NCBI RefSeq assembly: GCF_022836845.1
Contig: NZ_JAJNNZ010000003.1
Location: 310,001 to 374,000, forward strand
Source of the DNA: Vibrio gelatinilyticus
GTDB lineage: Bacteria; Pseudomonadota; Gammaproteobacteria; Enterobacterales; Vibrionaceae
DNA length: 64,000 nucleotides
Direction of reading: 5' to 3'
Shown here: piece by piece, positions 42,181 through 51,959 of the stretch
How the letters are laid out: every line of letters starts with the position of its first letter
Position numbering within the stretch: position 1 is the stretch's first letter
Program-made: the position numbers and the translations under genes
The notes under the pieces: generated by a model
The model's database searches: none
The model's input: only the letters and a program-made list of their open reading frames with translations
What the model was told of the DNA's origin: nothing

Positions 42181-42497
42181 GTCAGGATAAGATAATTTTC
42201 ATAGAAAAAAATGTGAGTGAAAAGTGTTGAGCTAGATCGCGCTATGCAGGCGTATTGCTCAGCCTTTTTCTCTCCTCCTACCAATCTACGCCCTATAAAA
42301 CAGTCACAAATTAGTGAGTACTCTCTCTCGTAATTGACGATCTTGCTCTTACATTCTGTGATGAACATTCCAACCAATACTAAATTTTAACCTTACATTA
42401 ACTTTAATCGCACCATTCACATTTTGCAGACACCACTGTTGTTTAGCATAAACGTTCAACTTTTTATCATTTATACAAATAACAAAAGGTTAATAAC
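42181..42497. other. Upstream region of the pullulanase gene
   Basis: 317 bp without a gene. A TCTCCTCCTACC stretch (42271-42282) resembles a MalT box on the minus strand only loosely. No LacI-type operator of the glucan family is present. The ribosome site before ATG 42498 is AAAGGTTAATAACGTG-like and modest. Confidence 0.45.
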
Positions 42498-45400
42498 GTG
42501 AATACGAAAAAATCAGCTTTATCTAACGCGGTGAAGTTTGCGCTACCCATATGCTCTCTTGCCATAATTGTCGGTTGTAATAGTGGCAATAGTAGTAACG
42601 AAGAAATGGTGAGCTCTGGTCTGTATCCGGCAGGCGCTAACGAAGTCGTCATCTATTACAAACGAGATATGGCACCAGCTTCGGGAACGCCTTATGAGGG
42701 GTGGGGGTTGCACCTGTGGAATGGAGACGGATGTAACAGTACTGATCTTGTGGCAATGAATATTGCAGAAACGGGAACAGATTGGAATGCGCCCAAACTT
42801 ATGGATGGTATTAGTGATCTCTATGGGGCTTACTATGTATTAAAAGTAGACCCTGACGCTGCCGACCCACATAAATGCATGAATTTTATATTGCATAATG
42901 GGGATGACAAAGCATTTGGTAGCGCTAACAGTAAAGTGGAATTACTTAAGCTTGATGAAAGCAAAGGGGTTTTCGGGTTCCACGGCAGCAGTCAGTTTTA
43001 TTATGTACCGACAATCGAGCGCCCGGTAACCATCGATGGACGGCAAGCGCATTGGCTAGACGCTGAAACCATTGCTTGGGAAGCTGCGCAGGGTGCCGAT
43101 AAGGTCAGACTTTTTTATAGCCCTACGGGCGGCATCACCATGGATGATGATAAAAATATCGTGGGTGGTACAGCGTTAGATTTGTCCATCAGCGGTGAGT
43201 TATCTGCCGATCGCAAAGATCGATTTCGTCACCTAGCAAGCCACACCTCGATCGCTAATCAATTCAGTCCCGATCAGCTGCGCACCATTTTAAAGTCTCA
43301 AATTGTTTTAGCAGCGTATCGTTCTGATGGTGGAATAATCGCCGCAACTGAGGTTCAAAGTGCTGGTGTGCTTGATGCGGTATTTGCTGACGAAGCTGGT
43401 GGTAATGCTATTGGTGAGCAGCTAGGGGCGATAGTGTCTGGCAGTGATGCCACGTTCAAACTTTGGGCCCCAACGGCAAAAGATGTCAAAGTAGAATTGT
43501 ACAACGATGATAAAGAGCTTGTAGCAACGCATGCACTCACAGAAGACGGCAGCACTGGTGTCTGGTCGTCAGAGGTTATTAGCGGTGCATTAAACGCTTA
43601 TTATCGTTATCAGGTAACGGTTTACCACCCTGTGACAGGAAGCGTCGAAACTCGCATGGTCACAGACCCTTATTCTTTGAGTCTGTCAGCCAATTCTCGC
43701 TACTCACACGTTATTGATTTGGACGATACGGCTCTGATGCCAGTTGGGTGGGAGAATCCAGCTCCAATTCTAGCCAATGATGTCGACCACGTGCTGTATG
43801 AGTCTCATATTCGTGACTTTAGCTTTAGTGATACAACAGGTACGCCTTCGCTAAATGGTAAATACCTTGCGCTAACAGAAGAATCGCGCGAATCGGTGCA
43901 GCACCTTAAAACGTTGCAACAAGCCGGCTTAACCACTCTTCACATTTTACCAGCGTTTGATATTGCAACTATTGATGAGTCTAAACAAATCGATATTACG
44001 GATACGGTTGGTGACCTATGTGAGGTGAAACAAAGCGCGTCCATTTGCGCGACAGAAAACTGGTCTCAAACGATTGAAACGGTTTTAGATGGTTACGACG
44101 TCTCAACAGGCCAAGCTCAAGCACTGATGAACGATTTACGTGGATTAGACAGCTTTAACTGGGGTTATGACCCATATCATTACACCGTACCAGAGGGGAG
44201 TTACGCGACAGATGCGTCGGGTTCAGTGAGAATCAAAGAGTTCCGCACTATGGTTCAGTCGGCCCATGACATGGGATTAAAACTGGTCATGGATGTGGTC
44301 TACAACCATACCAATGCGTCTGGCGTGAATGACAAATCGGTACTCGATAAGATTGTCCCTGGGTACTACCACCGACTCAACCCTAATACTGGTGGCGTTG
44401 AAAATTCAACCTGTTGTGACAATACCGCGACAGAAAACCTGATGATGGGTAAGTTAATGGTCGACTCGTTAAAAGTTTGGGCCAATGACTACAAGGTGGA
44501 TGGTTTTCGTTTTGACTTAATGGGTCATCAACCCAAAGATTTGATGGTTCAGGCGCTGGAAGATATCAGAGGCATTGATCCTAATACGTTGTTCTACGGA
44601 GAGGGGTGGGACTTTGGAGAAGTCGCTAACAACGCGCGCTTTGAGCAATCAACTCAAATCAACATGGCTGGAACGGGCATAGGTACTTTCTCTGACCGAT
44701 TGCGTGATGCGGTCCGAGGCGGAAGTCCGTTTGATGGGGGGCAAGATTCTTCAGGTAACCATCCACTTCGTTTTAATCAAGGCTTTGCTAACGCCGCGTA
44801 TCCTAATGAAGAGAGCAAGAGTGACCAACAAACCCTAGATGGCATGCTTCACAATCAGGACATCGTCAGACTGGGGATGGCTGGCAACCTTGCTAACTAT
44901 GTTCTCATCGACTCCAAAGGTATGGTTCGAAAAGGTAAAGACGTCGACTATAACGGGGCGCCAGCGGGCTACACCTTAGCGCCTTCGGAAAATATTTCCT
45001 ACGTATCAAAACACGACAACCAAACACTGTGGGATAACAACGCTTATAAGATCGCGACAGGAACATCATCAGCAGAGCGTGCAAGAATGCAAACGGTCTC
45101 TTTATCGACGGTGATGCTTGGTCAGGGTATCCCATTTATTCATATGGGATCTGAATTGCTACGTTCGAAATCCATGCAGCGTGATTCTTACGACTCTGGT
45201 GATTGGTTTAACCGCGTGAAATTTAACGGTGACGACAACAACTGGAATGTGGGTTTGCCAAGAGAAGACAAAGACGGTGCAAACTGGGCGTTAATCAAGA
45301 AAATTATTGCTGATAGCAGCGCGCAGCCATCTCCGACCGATATTGAGCTTACTAAGCAGCAGTTTATCGAACTTCTTCAAATCCGAAATGACAGCCCGCT

Positions 45401-46112
45401 GTTTCGTCTAAACTCAGAACACAAAGTGATGACACGCGTTGATTTTCGTAACGTCGGTGTTGATCAAACTCAAGGCCTGATTGTTATGTCTATCGATGAT
45501 GGCGTTTCTGCAGGGGCTAACCTAGATCCTAAATACGATGCAATTGTTGTCGTGGTCAATGCCAGCGCTCAAAGCCAGTCATTTAGTATCGATGGTACAG
45601 AAAACTTTGTCCTCCACGACGTTCAGGCAAACTCTGCTGATAGTACGGTAAGAAGCGCCGTATTTGCCGACAGTGAGTTTAGCGTTCCAGCACTGACAAC
45701 CGCTGTGTTCGTTTTACCGCAGGTTGGTGATGCGCAAGGTCAGGGGTTACCGGTTGATAATTCGGGTAAAGATACCTCGGCTATTCCACCATACGGAGAT
45801 ACGACGGTTTATGTAAAAGGTGAAATGAATGGTTGGGGAGCGAGTGACGAATGGGCTTTGTCTTTTGTGGGTAACGGTCTATATCAACTGACCGCTTCAT
45901 TAGACGCAGGCGATTATCAATTTAAGTTTTCAGACGCAGACTGGACAGACCCGAACATTGGTTGTGATGGCTCAAGCATCCTAGATGGGAGCTCTTTGCC
46001 ACTTGGCAATAGCGGTAACTGTGAGTTAAGTGTGGGGGCACAAGGAAACTTTACTTTCATTTTAGATGCGAGCGATGTTTCGGCACCGATATTGAAAGTT
46101 ACAAACCAATAG
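42498..46112 (+). CDS. Pullulanase-type alpha-1,6-glucosidase lipoprotein (GH13)
   Basis: 1204 residues; the start codon is GTG or the first ATG nearby. The signal peptide ends IIVGC (Cys27), predicting a lipoprotein as in Klebsiella PulA. A CBM41/PUD-like domain (about 45-155) precedes an N-terminal pullulanase domain and CBM48 (about 300-410). The GH13 barrel has NWGYDPYHY, DVVYNHT, nucleophile DGFRFDLMGH (Asp673), acid FYGEGWDFGE (Glu702) and KHDNQ (Asp840). Residues about 1100-1204 form another starch-binding-like module (GEMNGWGASDEW). It debranches pullulan, starch and glycogen at alpha-1,6 bonds. It stands alone between terminators. Confidence 0.93.
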   Translation: MNTKKSALSNAVKFALPICSLAIIVGCNSGNSSNEEMVSSGLYPAGANEVVIYYKRDMAPASGTPYEGWGLHLWNGDGCNSTDLVAMNIAETGTDWNAPKLMDGISDLYGAYYVLKVDPDAADPHKCMNFILHNGDDKAFGSANSKVELLKLDESKGVFGFHGSSQFYYVPTIERPVTIDGRQAHWLDAETIAWEAAQGADKVRLFYSPTGGITMDDDKNIVGGTALDLSISGELSADRKDRFRHLASHTSIANQFSPDQLRTILKSQIVLAAYRSDGGIIAATEVQSAGVLDAVFADEAGGNAIGEQLGAIVSGSDATFKLWAPTAKDVKVELYNDDKELVATHALTEDGSTGVWSSEVISGALNAYYRYQVTVYHPVTGSVETRMVTDPYSLSLSANSRYSHVIDLDDTALMPVGWENPAPILANDVDHVLYESHIRDFSFSDTTGTPSLNGKYLALTEESRESVQHLKTLQQAGLTTLHILPAFDIATIDESKQIDITDTVGDLCEVKQSASICATENWSQTIETVLDGYDVSTGQAQALMNDLRGLDSFNWGYDPYHYTVPEGSYATDASGSVRIKEFRTMVQSAHDMGLKLVMDVVYNHTNASGVNDKSVLDKIVPGYYHRLNPNTGGVENSTCCDNTATENLMMGKLMVDSLKVWANDYKVDGFRFDLMGHQPKDLMVQALEDIRGIDPNTLFYGEGWDFGEVANNARFEQSTQINMAGTGIGTFSDRLRDAVRGGSPFDGGQDSSGNHPLRFNQGFANAAYPNEESKSDQQTLDGMLHNQDIVRLGMAGNLANYVLIDSKGMVRKGKDVDYNGAPAGYTLAPSENISYVSKHDNQTLWDNNAYKIATGTSSAERARMQTVSLSTVMLGQGIPFIHMGSELLRSKSMQRDSYDSGDWFNRVKFNGDDNNWNVGLPREDKDGANWALIKKIIADSSAQPSPTDIELTKQQFIELLQIRNDSPLFRLNSEHKVMTRVDFRNVGVDQTQGLIVMSIDDGVSAGANLDPKYDAIVVVVNASAQSQSFSIDGTENFVLHDVQANSADSTVRSAVFADSEFSVPALTTAVFVLPQVGDAQGQGLPVDNSGKDTSAIPPYGDTTVYVKGEMNGWGASDEWALSFVGNGLYQLTASLDAGDYQFKFSDADWTDPNIGCDGSSILDGSSLPLGNSGNCELSVGAQGNFTFILDASDVSAPILKVTNQ

Positions 46113-46130
46113 AGTAGTTGAGAAGATTAT

Positions 46131-46156
46131 AGGGCAGCGAACGCTGCCCTTTTTTA
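46131..46156. terminator. Terminator after pullulanase gene
   Basis: GGGCAGC-GAAC-GCTGCCC followed by six T; it lies between convergent genes. Confidence 0.9.
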
Positions 46157-46164
46157 ATGCAGTT

Positions 46165-46485
46165 TTAATCTACGACAACCGCCGTACCGCTTGCGGATAC
46201 CATCAACATGCCATTTGCTTGTCCCAGCACTTCGTAATCGATATCAACACCAACAACGGCGTTCGCGCCAGCATCACGGGCTTTTTGCTCTAACTCCTGA
46301 AAGGCAATTTCACGGGCGCGTTGTAATTCTCGCTCGTACGTACCTGAGCGACCGCCAACCAGATCGCGGATCCCAGCGAACATGTCTTTAAAAAGGTTGG
46401 CGCCTAATATCGCTTCACCTGCAATGACACCTTTATAAGCAACAATGCGTTTACCCTCAACACTCTGAGTCGTAGTGACAATCAT
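46165..46485 (-). CDS. ybjQ: YbjQ-family (UPF0145) protein
   Basis: 106 residues from ATG 46485, because AAGGA stands six bases before it; ATG 46491 is too close to that site. [28 protein letters not shown] and [13 protein letters not shown] match E. coli YbjQ nearly position for position. The family forms small homopentamer-like beta proteins of unknown function, sometimes linked to metal or stress response. Confidence 0.9.
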   Translation of the reverse strand: MIVTTTQSVEGKRIVAYKGVIAGEAILGANLFKDMFAGIRDLVGGRSGTYERELQRAREIAFQELEQKARDAGANAVVGVDIDYEVLGQANGMLMVSASGTAVVVD

Positions 46486-46729
46486 AGTCATTCCTTTTGA
46501 TTACAATGCTTGGTAGATGATTATTCAGTTTTGCCTGTTAATTAACTGGGAGGTGCCTCAAATATTTTTCCTTTAGGGCGGGTTAATAGCATTCAAAATC
46601 TCAATCAGATTAAAAATCAATCTGAGAATATGAGAGGTAACATTGCTATATCATTGATTTTAAGACTTAAATTATCTGGCATCAGTTTTGTATAGATATT
46701 GTTACTTCGTTAAGGAAAAGGAAGAAACG

Positions 46730-48871
46730 ATGCCAAATACGATGATAAGACAAGTAGTGATGTTCATAAAACGTTGCTTCATTCTATTAATTTCACTGTG
46801 GGTTCCTATGGCGTTAAGTGCACCATTTGAAACCTGTCCAAGTAAAGCGTATCTGTTCCAGTCATCGCCAGTGCAGGTTTACGGCGTTAATTTGGTAACG
46901 GGTCAAACCACACTGTTACAAAGCGATACCGGAATGAACGTTAACATCAACGGTGTCGGTTTTGATTTTGACAGCCGATACATCTATGGCTACGACACCA
47001 CGAATAAACGTATTGTTCGTTTGGGTGCCGACTTTCAGGCAGAGGTGATCAATACTACAGGTTTACCCACTGACCACACCTTCTATGTTGGTGATGTTTT
47101 CGATAAAACCTATTACCTATACCGCACAGGGAAGGGGCTGTTTACCATTGATTTAACCCCGCTAGATTCTGATCCTAATGCTGTACTTCAAGTGGTGAAA
47201 GTAACCGGCACAGCCACCGTGAAGCTCACTGATTTTGCATTTCACCCGGGTACAGAAAAACTTTACGGCATCGATAATAACTCAGGTTTCCTGTATGAAT
47301 TTGATCCCGATACTGGCTCTGCCACCTACGTTGGGGACACCGGGCAGCTAGGGACATTTGGCGCAGGCTATTTTGATGTGAATGGTTACTACTACGTATC
47401 ACGAAACCAAGATGGTCAGATATATCGAGTCGACTTATCGGACTCTAACGCGAGCAACATTGCTAACGGCATTGTCACGGCGGTGAAGTTTGCTGATGGT
47501 CCAATGTCTGGTCAAAACGATGGTGCACGTTGCGCCAATGCGCCCGTTATCGACGAAGACTCTACCATCGATTTTGGTGACGCTCCTGATACTTATAACA
47601 CCACACTTTCAAGCAATGGACCTCGACACCAGATGGACGGCATGACATGGCTTGGCGCTGGTGAACCGGACGGTGAGCAAGATGGCCTTGTGGGTAACAT
47701 TCCTGATGATGACAGCGGTTTTGACGATGAAAATGGAGTGGGTTTCGTCACCTCATACGAGGCAGGTTTAGACTCAATTGTGCGGGTAAACGCATCGACA
47801 GCAGGCTATCTTTCTGCTTGGTTTGACTGGAACCAGGATGGTGACTTTGCAGATGAAGGTGAGCAGGTATTTGCAGACCAGTTGCTTTCTGCTGGCAATA
47901 ACGATCTGATTTTCACTGTCGATCTCGCTGCGACCGTGGGGACGACCTGGAGCCGATTTAGATTTAGCCAACAAACCGGGCTAAGTTATGACGGTGGTTC
48001 TACTTCAGGTGAGGTAGAAGACCATCAGCTAACAGTGGTCTCAACTGGGGTAAGCGTGCGTCATTATCCAGATGCCAGCAACTACGTCACAATCGCCTAT
48101 GAAGACCAATGGCCTTATACCGCTGATTACGACATGAATGATGTGGTTATGCGATATCGCATTACTGAGGTGCTAAGAGATGGCGAAGTCATTAAATCAA
48201 CGATATCAGGTTATCTAGCTGCAGTCGGTGCCGATTATCACAATGGATTTGCGGTTAGGCTGCAAGGTTTAAACCGTGATGATATCGATACAACCCTGAC
48301 GCGCCAATACCACAACAGCGTACTTCAACCTGAAAGCGGATTGGAGGCGGATTCCAACGAAGCCATCTTTATCGTTAACAATGACCTCGCGACCTACAAA
48401 GGATCTTGTCAGTTCCACCGAACACGCTCTAACTGTAAAGAAGATGTTCAATTTACATTTGAACTGCATGTGAGTGTAAAAGATGGCGTATCAAGCAATG
48501 CCTTGATTGATATGCCTTACGACCCATTCATCTTTGCAACGCCAGATCTTTACCATGGAGAGGGCTACTTCCACCCAGGACGTGGTTGGGAGCTGCATTT
48601 AGCGGACATGGCACCGACCGAGAAGTTCGATACCAATATGTACGGTATGGGTGCGGACAGTAGTAACCCGTCAAGCGATGTCTACTACAAAACGGCCAAT
48701 AACTTACCTTGGGCATTGATAATAAACGACGAGTGGCTATGGCCATTAGAAAAAGTTGATTTACTCGAAGCCTATCCGAAGTTTGAAGACTGGGCGATTA
48801 ACGCTGGCCAACAAAACGCTGATTGGTTTATGTCTGACAATGCTCAACCTAACAAACGCTACGAGCCGTAG
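46730..48871 (+). CDS. LruC-domain exported protein with beta-propeller-like N-terminal region
   Basis: 713 residues from ATG 46730, with AAAAGGAAG before it; an in-frame TTG further up is unlikely. The signal peptide ends WVPMALSA. The N-terminal part (about 30-270) is a six-bladed-propeller-like DUF6923 region (KLYGIDNNSGFLYEFDPDTG). A Ca-binding-like middle holds WFDWNQDGDFADEGEQVF and the GEVEDH motif. The C-terminal LruC domain starts YEDQWPYTADYDMNDVVMRY. Such proteins are exported and occur in Vibrio and other marine bacteria; their function is unknown. It forms an operon with the polyglycine lipoprotein 12 bases downstream. Confidence 0.85.
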   Translation: MPNTMIRQVVMFIKRCFILLISLWVPMALSAPFETCPSKAYLFQSSPVQVYGVNLVTGQTTLLQSDTGMNVNINGVGFDFDSRYIYGYDTTNKRIVRLGADFQAEVINTTGLPTDHTFYVGDVFDKTYYLYRTGKGLFTIDLTPLDSDPNAVLQVVKVTGTATVKLTDFAFHPGTEKLYGIDNNSGFLYEFDPDTGSATYVGDTGQLGTFGAGYFDVNGYYYVSRNQDGQIYRVDLSDSNASNIANGIVTAVKFADGPMSGQNDGARCANAPVIDEDSTIDFGDAPDTYNTTLSSNGPRHQMDGMTWLGAGEPDGEQDGLVGNIPDDDSGFDDENGVGFVTSYEAGLDSIVRVNASTAGYLSAWFDWNQDGDFADEGEQVFADQLLSAGNNDLIFTVDLAATVGTTWSRFRFSQQTGLSYDGGSTSGEVEDHQLTVVSTGVSVRHYPDASNYVTIAYEDQWPYTADYDMNDVVMRYRITEVLRDGEVIKSTISGYLAAVGADYHNGFAVRLQGLNRDDIDTTLTRQYHNSVLQPESGLEADSNEAIFIVNNDLATYKGSCQFHRTRSNCKEDVQFTFELHVSVKDGVSSNALIDMPYDPFIFATPDLYHGEGYFHPGRGWELHLADMAPTEKFDTNMYGMGADSSNPSSDVYYKTANNLPWALIINDEWLWPLEKVDLLEAYPKFEDWAINAGQQNADWFMSDNAQPNKRYEP

Positions 48872-48883
48872 GGAGAAAGGATT

Positions 48884-49393
48884 ATGAAAAATTATATATT
48901 AGCATTTGTATCAGTTCTTGCTCTTACTGCGTGTGGTGGAGGCGGCGGTGGCGGCGGTTCAACCGATAACAGTGCTGGCCCATCTGATGAGGGTGGCAAC
49001 CCAGCCGGAGATACGGGGACAACGACGCCTTCAACAGAAGTGGTCACAGAGGTAGTACCTTCTAAAAAAACGTCGGAACTTGTTGTTCCTGAAGGGTTTA
49101 GTTATCACCCAGTCGATGTAGTTGAAATCACTGTTGACGTGAGTAGCCTCTCGACCAACCGAGCCTATTTATCGGTGTATGCGGGCTACTCTGGTGACAT
49201 CAACACAGGTCTTCAGGCTGACTACGGTACACGTATCGCAGAGTCGCCATTGAGCGCTGGGGTTGCAAGTATGGACTTTTCTACACCAGAGCATATCGAT
49301 CAATTATTGATTGAAGTATGGTTCTATGATGGAACAGACCCAATACAGCAACTGGTGTCGACCAGCGATACCAGTATTAACTGGGTTTATTAA
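48884..49393 (+). CDS. Small lipoprotein with polyglycine after the lipid cysteine
   Basis: 169 residues. The lipobox LTAC (Cys17) is followed directly by eight glycines and a Ser/Gly/Thr/Pro-rich linker to about residue 60, then a beta-rich domain (SSLSTNRAYLSVYAGYSGDI). GGGAGAAAGG precedes the ATG. The gene starts 12 bases after the LruC-domain gene and ends at a terminator, so the two are probably made together. A flexible glycine tether is common in lipoproteins meant to reach the cell surface. The partner role for the LruC protein is inferred. Confidence 0.75.
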   Translation: MKNYILAFVSVLALTACGGGGGGGGSTDNSAGPSDEGGNPAGDTGTTTPSTEVVTEVVPSKKTSELVVPEGFSYHPVDVVEITVDVSSLSTNRAYLSVYAGYSGDINTGLQADYGTRIAESPLSAGVASMDFSTPEHIDQLLIEVWFYDGTDPIQQLVSTSDTSINWVY

Positions 49394-49405
49394 AGCGCCA
49401 AATAG

Positions 49406-49436
49406 AGCCCTCGATTCATCGGGGGCTTTTTTTGTT
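49406..49436 (+). terminator. Terminator after polyglycine lipoprotein gene
   Basis: AGCCCTCGAT-TC-ATCGGGGGCT stem (one G-T pair) followed by seven T. Confidence 0.85.
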
Positions 49437-49506
49437 ATCTGTAAAGCAGTGCAAAGGAGTGAGGAAAGGCGTAAACTGACGCAAAACTGTCGTTCCGAGT
49501 TAAATA

Positions 49507-50052
49507 ATGAAAGATCAAGAAGTAGACCTGCACTCAAACGAGTATGAAGGTGAAGAAATCGAAATAGAAGCCATTGGTATTGATGTAACAAGCCAACCAA
49601 TAGAGCTATACAAAGTGTTCAAAATTGCCAATCTTGTCGGTGGCGGCGGCGAGGCAAAACACATCATCAGTGAAGGCTATGTGGCCGTGAATGGTGAGCT
49701 AGAAACTCGAAAACGCCGAAAAATGTACGATGGTGACTTCTTTGAGTTTAACCAAGAGTATTACGTTGTAGTTTGCGACCAACCTGTCAGTGAAGAAGAG
49801 CCACTTAAAAAAGCAGCAGACAAGCCTAAGAAAGAGAAGCAGGCGAAAAAAGCGAGTAAAAACAAGCCTTCAAAACCCAAGAAAAGTGACTCGTTTTCAA
49901 CAAGTGGTCTATCGCAAAGCGCGAAGCCAAGAAAAAAAGACAACCCAAAGAAGAACAAAAAGTCAGAGAACACCGCGACTGTGGGCAAGGAGCCAGAATC
50001 AAAGCCGACTAAAGATGCGAACAGTGGCCGTGGTAGCATTGACTTCTTTTAG
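49507..50052 (+). CDS. S4-domain RNA-binding protein with lysine-rich tail
   Basis: 181 residues. Residues about 32-90 form an S4 domain of YbcJ type: ELYKVFKIANLVGGGGEAKH, IISEGYVAVNGELETRKRRK, then GDFFEF. E. coli YbcJ is only about 70 residues; here an extra C-terminal tail (about 95-181) is made mainly of Lys, Pro, Ser and Glu, probably disordered and able to bind RNA. The role in ribosome or tRNA metabolism is inferred from the S4 fold. Confidence 0.85.
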   Translation: MKDQEVDLHSNEYEGEEIEIEAIGIDVTSQPIELYKVFKIANLVGGGGEAKHIISEGYVAVNGELETRKRRKMYDGDFFEFNQEYYVVVCDQPVSEEEPLKKAADKPKKEKQAKKASKNKPSKPKKSDSFSTSGLSQSAKPRKKDNPKKNKKSENTATVGKEPESKPTKDANSGRGSIDFF

Positions 50053-50128
50053 TCAAAGAACTTTTTCTTACCAGGTCAACAAGCCCTAATAATCGTCGCA
50101 GAAACATAAAGGAATGAGTGAGGAATAA

Positions 50129-50884
50129 ATGAAGTTTGTTGTAGATACCCATACCCATACTTACGCCAGTGGTCATGCTTACAGTACCATTATTGAAAAC
50201 GCGCGAGCCGCGAGTGAACAGGGGCTGAAAATCCTCTGCACGACCGATCATGCTGAATCCATGCCAGGCGCTCCTCACTATTGGTTTTTTTCCAACCAAA
50301 GGGTTCTTCCTCGATTCCTATCTGACGTCGCGATTATTCGCGGCGTCGAAGCCAATATCCTAAATGCGGAAGGCGATATCGACGTCCACCCGAGTTCTTT
50401 CAAGGAAATTGACTGGGTTGTCGGAAGCTTTCATGAGCCAGTTTACCAACCTGCCGATAAGCAGGCACACACCAGGGCTTTGCTAAACGTTATAGAGGGT
50501 GGGAAAGTGGACGCTCTAGGGCACTTAGGAAACCCACGATTTGACTTTGATTTTGAGGCTGTTATTCGCTGTGCGGCGAAACACAACGTGGCGATAGAAA
50601 TCAATAACTCGACATTGAAAGGCCATAGCCGCACTGGCAGCGTTGAACGCTGTTATGACATTGCGCGCCTTGCAAAAGAGCATGATGCGTACATCACCAC
50701 GGGCAGTGATGCGCACTTTTGCGATGCTGTCGGGCGATTTGAGCTAACCAGTCAGTTACTTGAAGAAGTGGAGATGCCGACGGAAAAAATTATCACTCAC
50801 TCAAGCCAACAGTTTTTAGCATTCCTTGAATTAAGGGGTAAACAACCGATCTTTGAATTTGAATTGTTAAAATCAGCATCCTAG
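50129..50884 (+). CDS. ycdX: YcdX-like PHP-family zinc phosphatase
   Basis: 251 residues, the size of E. coli YcdX (245). The PHP metal-site motifs are in order: [15 protein letters not shown] (His8, His10, His16 region), [18 protein letters not shown] (Glu), [15 protein letters not shown] and [12 protein letters not shown]. YcdX binds three zinc ions and hydrolyses phosphate esters; it has been linked to swarming in E. coli. The terminator follows at 50956. Confidence 0.9.
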   Translation: MKFVVDTHTHTYASGHAYSTIIENARAASEQGLKILCTTDHAESMPGAPHYWFFSNQRVLPRFLSDVAIIRGVEANILNAEGDIDVHPSSFKEIDWVVGSFHEPVYQPADKQAHTRALLNVIEGGKVDALGHLGNPRFDFDFEAVIRCAAKHNVAIEINNSTLKGHSRTGSVERCYDIARLAKEHDAYITTGSDAHFCDAVGRFELTSQLLEEVEMPTEKIITHSSQQFLAFLELRGKQPIFEFELLKSAS

Positions 50885-50955
50885 TGATAACGTTTTGAAA
50901 CAATTGGATTAACAATTGCTCCGTGTATTTATGTAAACTGGCATTGCTCAACCTG

Positions 50956-50992
50956 ACCTCAATGTGCGTTTTTTAACATTGAGGTCTTTTTT
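50956..50992 (+). terminator. Terminator after ycdX-like gene
   Basis: ACCTCAATGT-N10-ACATTGAGGT followed by CTTTTTTA. Confidence 0.85.
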
Positions 50993-51043
50993 ATTCAGTA
51001 GGAAACAAAAAGAATGATCGCAAAAACAAAAGGATATTCAGCC

Positions 51044-51445
51044 ATGAAAGCTGTAAAAGTTATCGCATTGACTTTCAGTGTTATGCTGGCGGGACAAGTA
51101 GGGGCGAATGATACGCAACCTTTTGATCTAAAGAAAAAAATGCAAGCAATGAAGTTAGCATTTAAACAAGCTGCAGAATCGCAATCAGTTGAACAGATGA
51201 AGTTGCCTGTCGCCGATCTCAATACATTGATAGCTAAATCAAAAAATGGCAGCTATCCGCCAGAAAAACAAGAAATGTATATGGAAGGCTTTGAGAAGTT
51301 ATCGGTCGCTCTAGATGATGTTGAGCAGCACCTAGAGCAAGGCGAACTTAATAAAGCGAAACAATCACTTAGACAAATCGATGATTTGCGCATCGAATAC
51401 CATGATCAACGTAATCCGAGTATTTGGAAGAAACTGTTTGGTTAA
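51044..51445 (+). CDS. cybC: Cytochrome b562-family protein
   Basis: 133 residues from ATG 51044 (AAGGA nine bases upstream); ATG 51014 would lengthen the basic start of the signal peptide by ten residues. The signal peptide ends AGQVGAND. The mature part is a four-helix bundle with a Met in the first helix (KKKMQAMKLAFKQA) and LRIEYHDQRN at the end, matching the axial Met and His ligands of E. coli cytochrome b562 (TTRNAYHQKY). Some family members lack heme; here both ligands appear kept. Periplasmic electron carrier of unknown partner. Confidence 0.82.
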   Translation: MKAVKVIALTFSVMLAGQVGANDTQPFDLKKKMQAMKLAFKQAAESQSVEQMKLPVADLNTLIAKSKNGSYPPEKQEMYMEGFEKLSVALDDVEQHLEQGELNKAKQSLRQIDDLRIEYHDQRNPSIWKKLFG

Positions 51446-51458
51446 TGGCATTAAATCT

Positions 51459-51486
51459 ATAAAGGGAGCACAGCTCCCTTTATTTT
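51459..51486. terminator. Terminator between cybC-like and VOC genes
   Basis: AAAGGGAGC-ACA-GCTCCCTTT followed by ATTTTC, between convergent genes. Confidence 0.85.
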
Positions 51487-51502
51487 CAATTATACAGCGT
51501 GT

Positions 51503-51892
51503 CTAGCTGACCTCTTCGCAAAGCTCAAGCGGCAATCCATCAGGATCTTGGAAAAAAGTATAGCGCTTACCCGTATACTCATCGGTGCGAATCGGCTCTA
51601 CGTCGATACCTTGCTCGTTCAACCATTCAACGCTTTTCACAATATCATCGACTGAAAAAGCCAGATGCCTTAGCCCCTGAGCTTCGGGGTGTGTCGGTCG
51701 TTTTGGCGCATCGGGAAAGGAAAACAGCTCGATTTGAGTTCCGTCTGGTAAGGCTAGGTCGAGCTTATAAGAATCCCTTTCTTTGCGATAGTTTTCGGCA
51801 ATAACTTTGAACCCAAGTAGTTCGCTGTAAAAGTGCTTAGATACAGAGTAATCAGAGCAAATAATGGCAATATGATGTGTAGCATTTAGCAT
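51503..51892 (-). CDS. gloA2: VOC-superfamily (glyoxalase-like) protein, YaeR/GloA2 type
   Basis: 129 residues from ATG 51892, which has AAGGAAAGTT directly before it; this equals the length of E. coli YaeR. Metal-site residues are visible: HHIAIICSDY (His), QIELFSFPD (Glu), LRHLAFSVDDI (His) and DGLPLELCE (Glu). The family contains lactoylglutathione lyases and related enzymes; the substrate of YaeR is not settled. Confidence 0.88.
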   Translation of the reverse strand: MLNATHHIAIICSDYSVSKHFYSELLGFKVIAENYRKERDSYKLDLALPDGTQIELFSFPDAPKRPTHPEAQGLRHLAFSVDDIVKSVEWLNEQGIDVEPIRTDEYTGKRYTFFQDPDGLPLELCEEVS

Positions 51893-51959
51893 AACTTTCC
51901 TTAAGCGTTTGAATTGGCAAATCAACATACGCATCTACACGCTTGCGCTGCGAGTTTTA

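Noticed and set aside
42271..42282. MalT-like box before the pullulanase gene
   Set aside because: Only a loose match to the MalT consensus on the minus strand and single copy, so not listed as a site.
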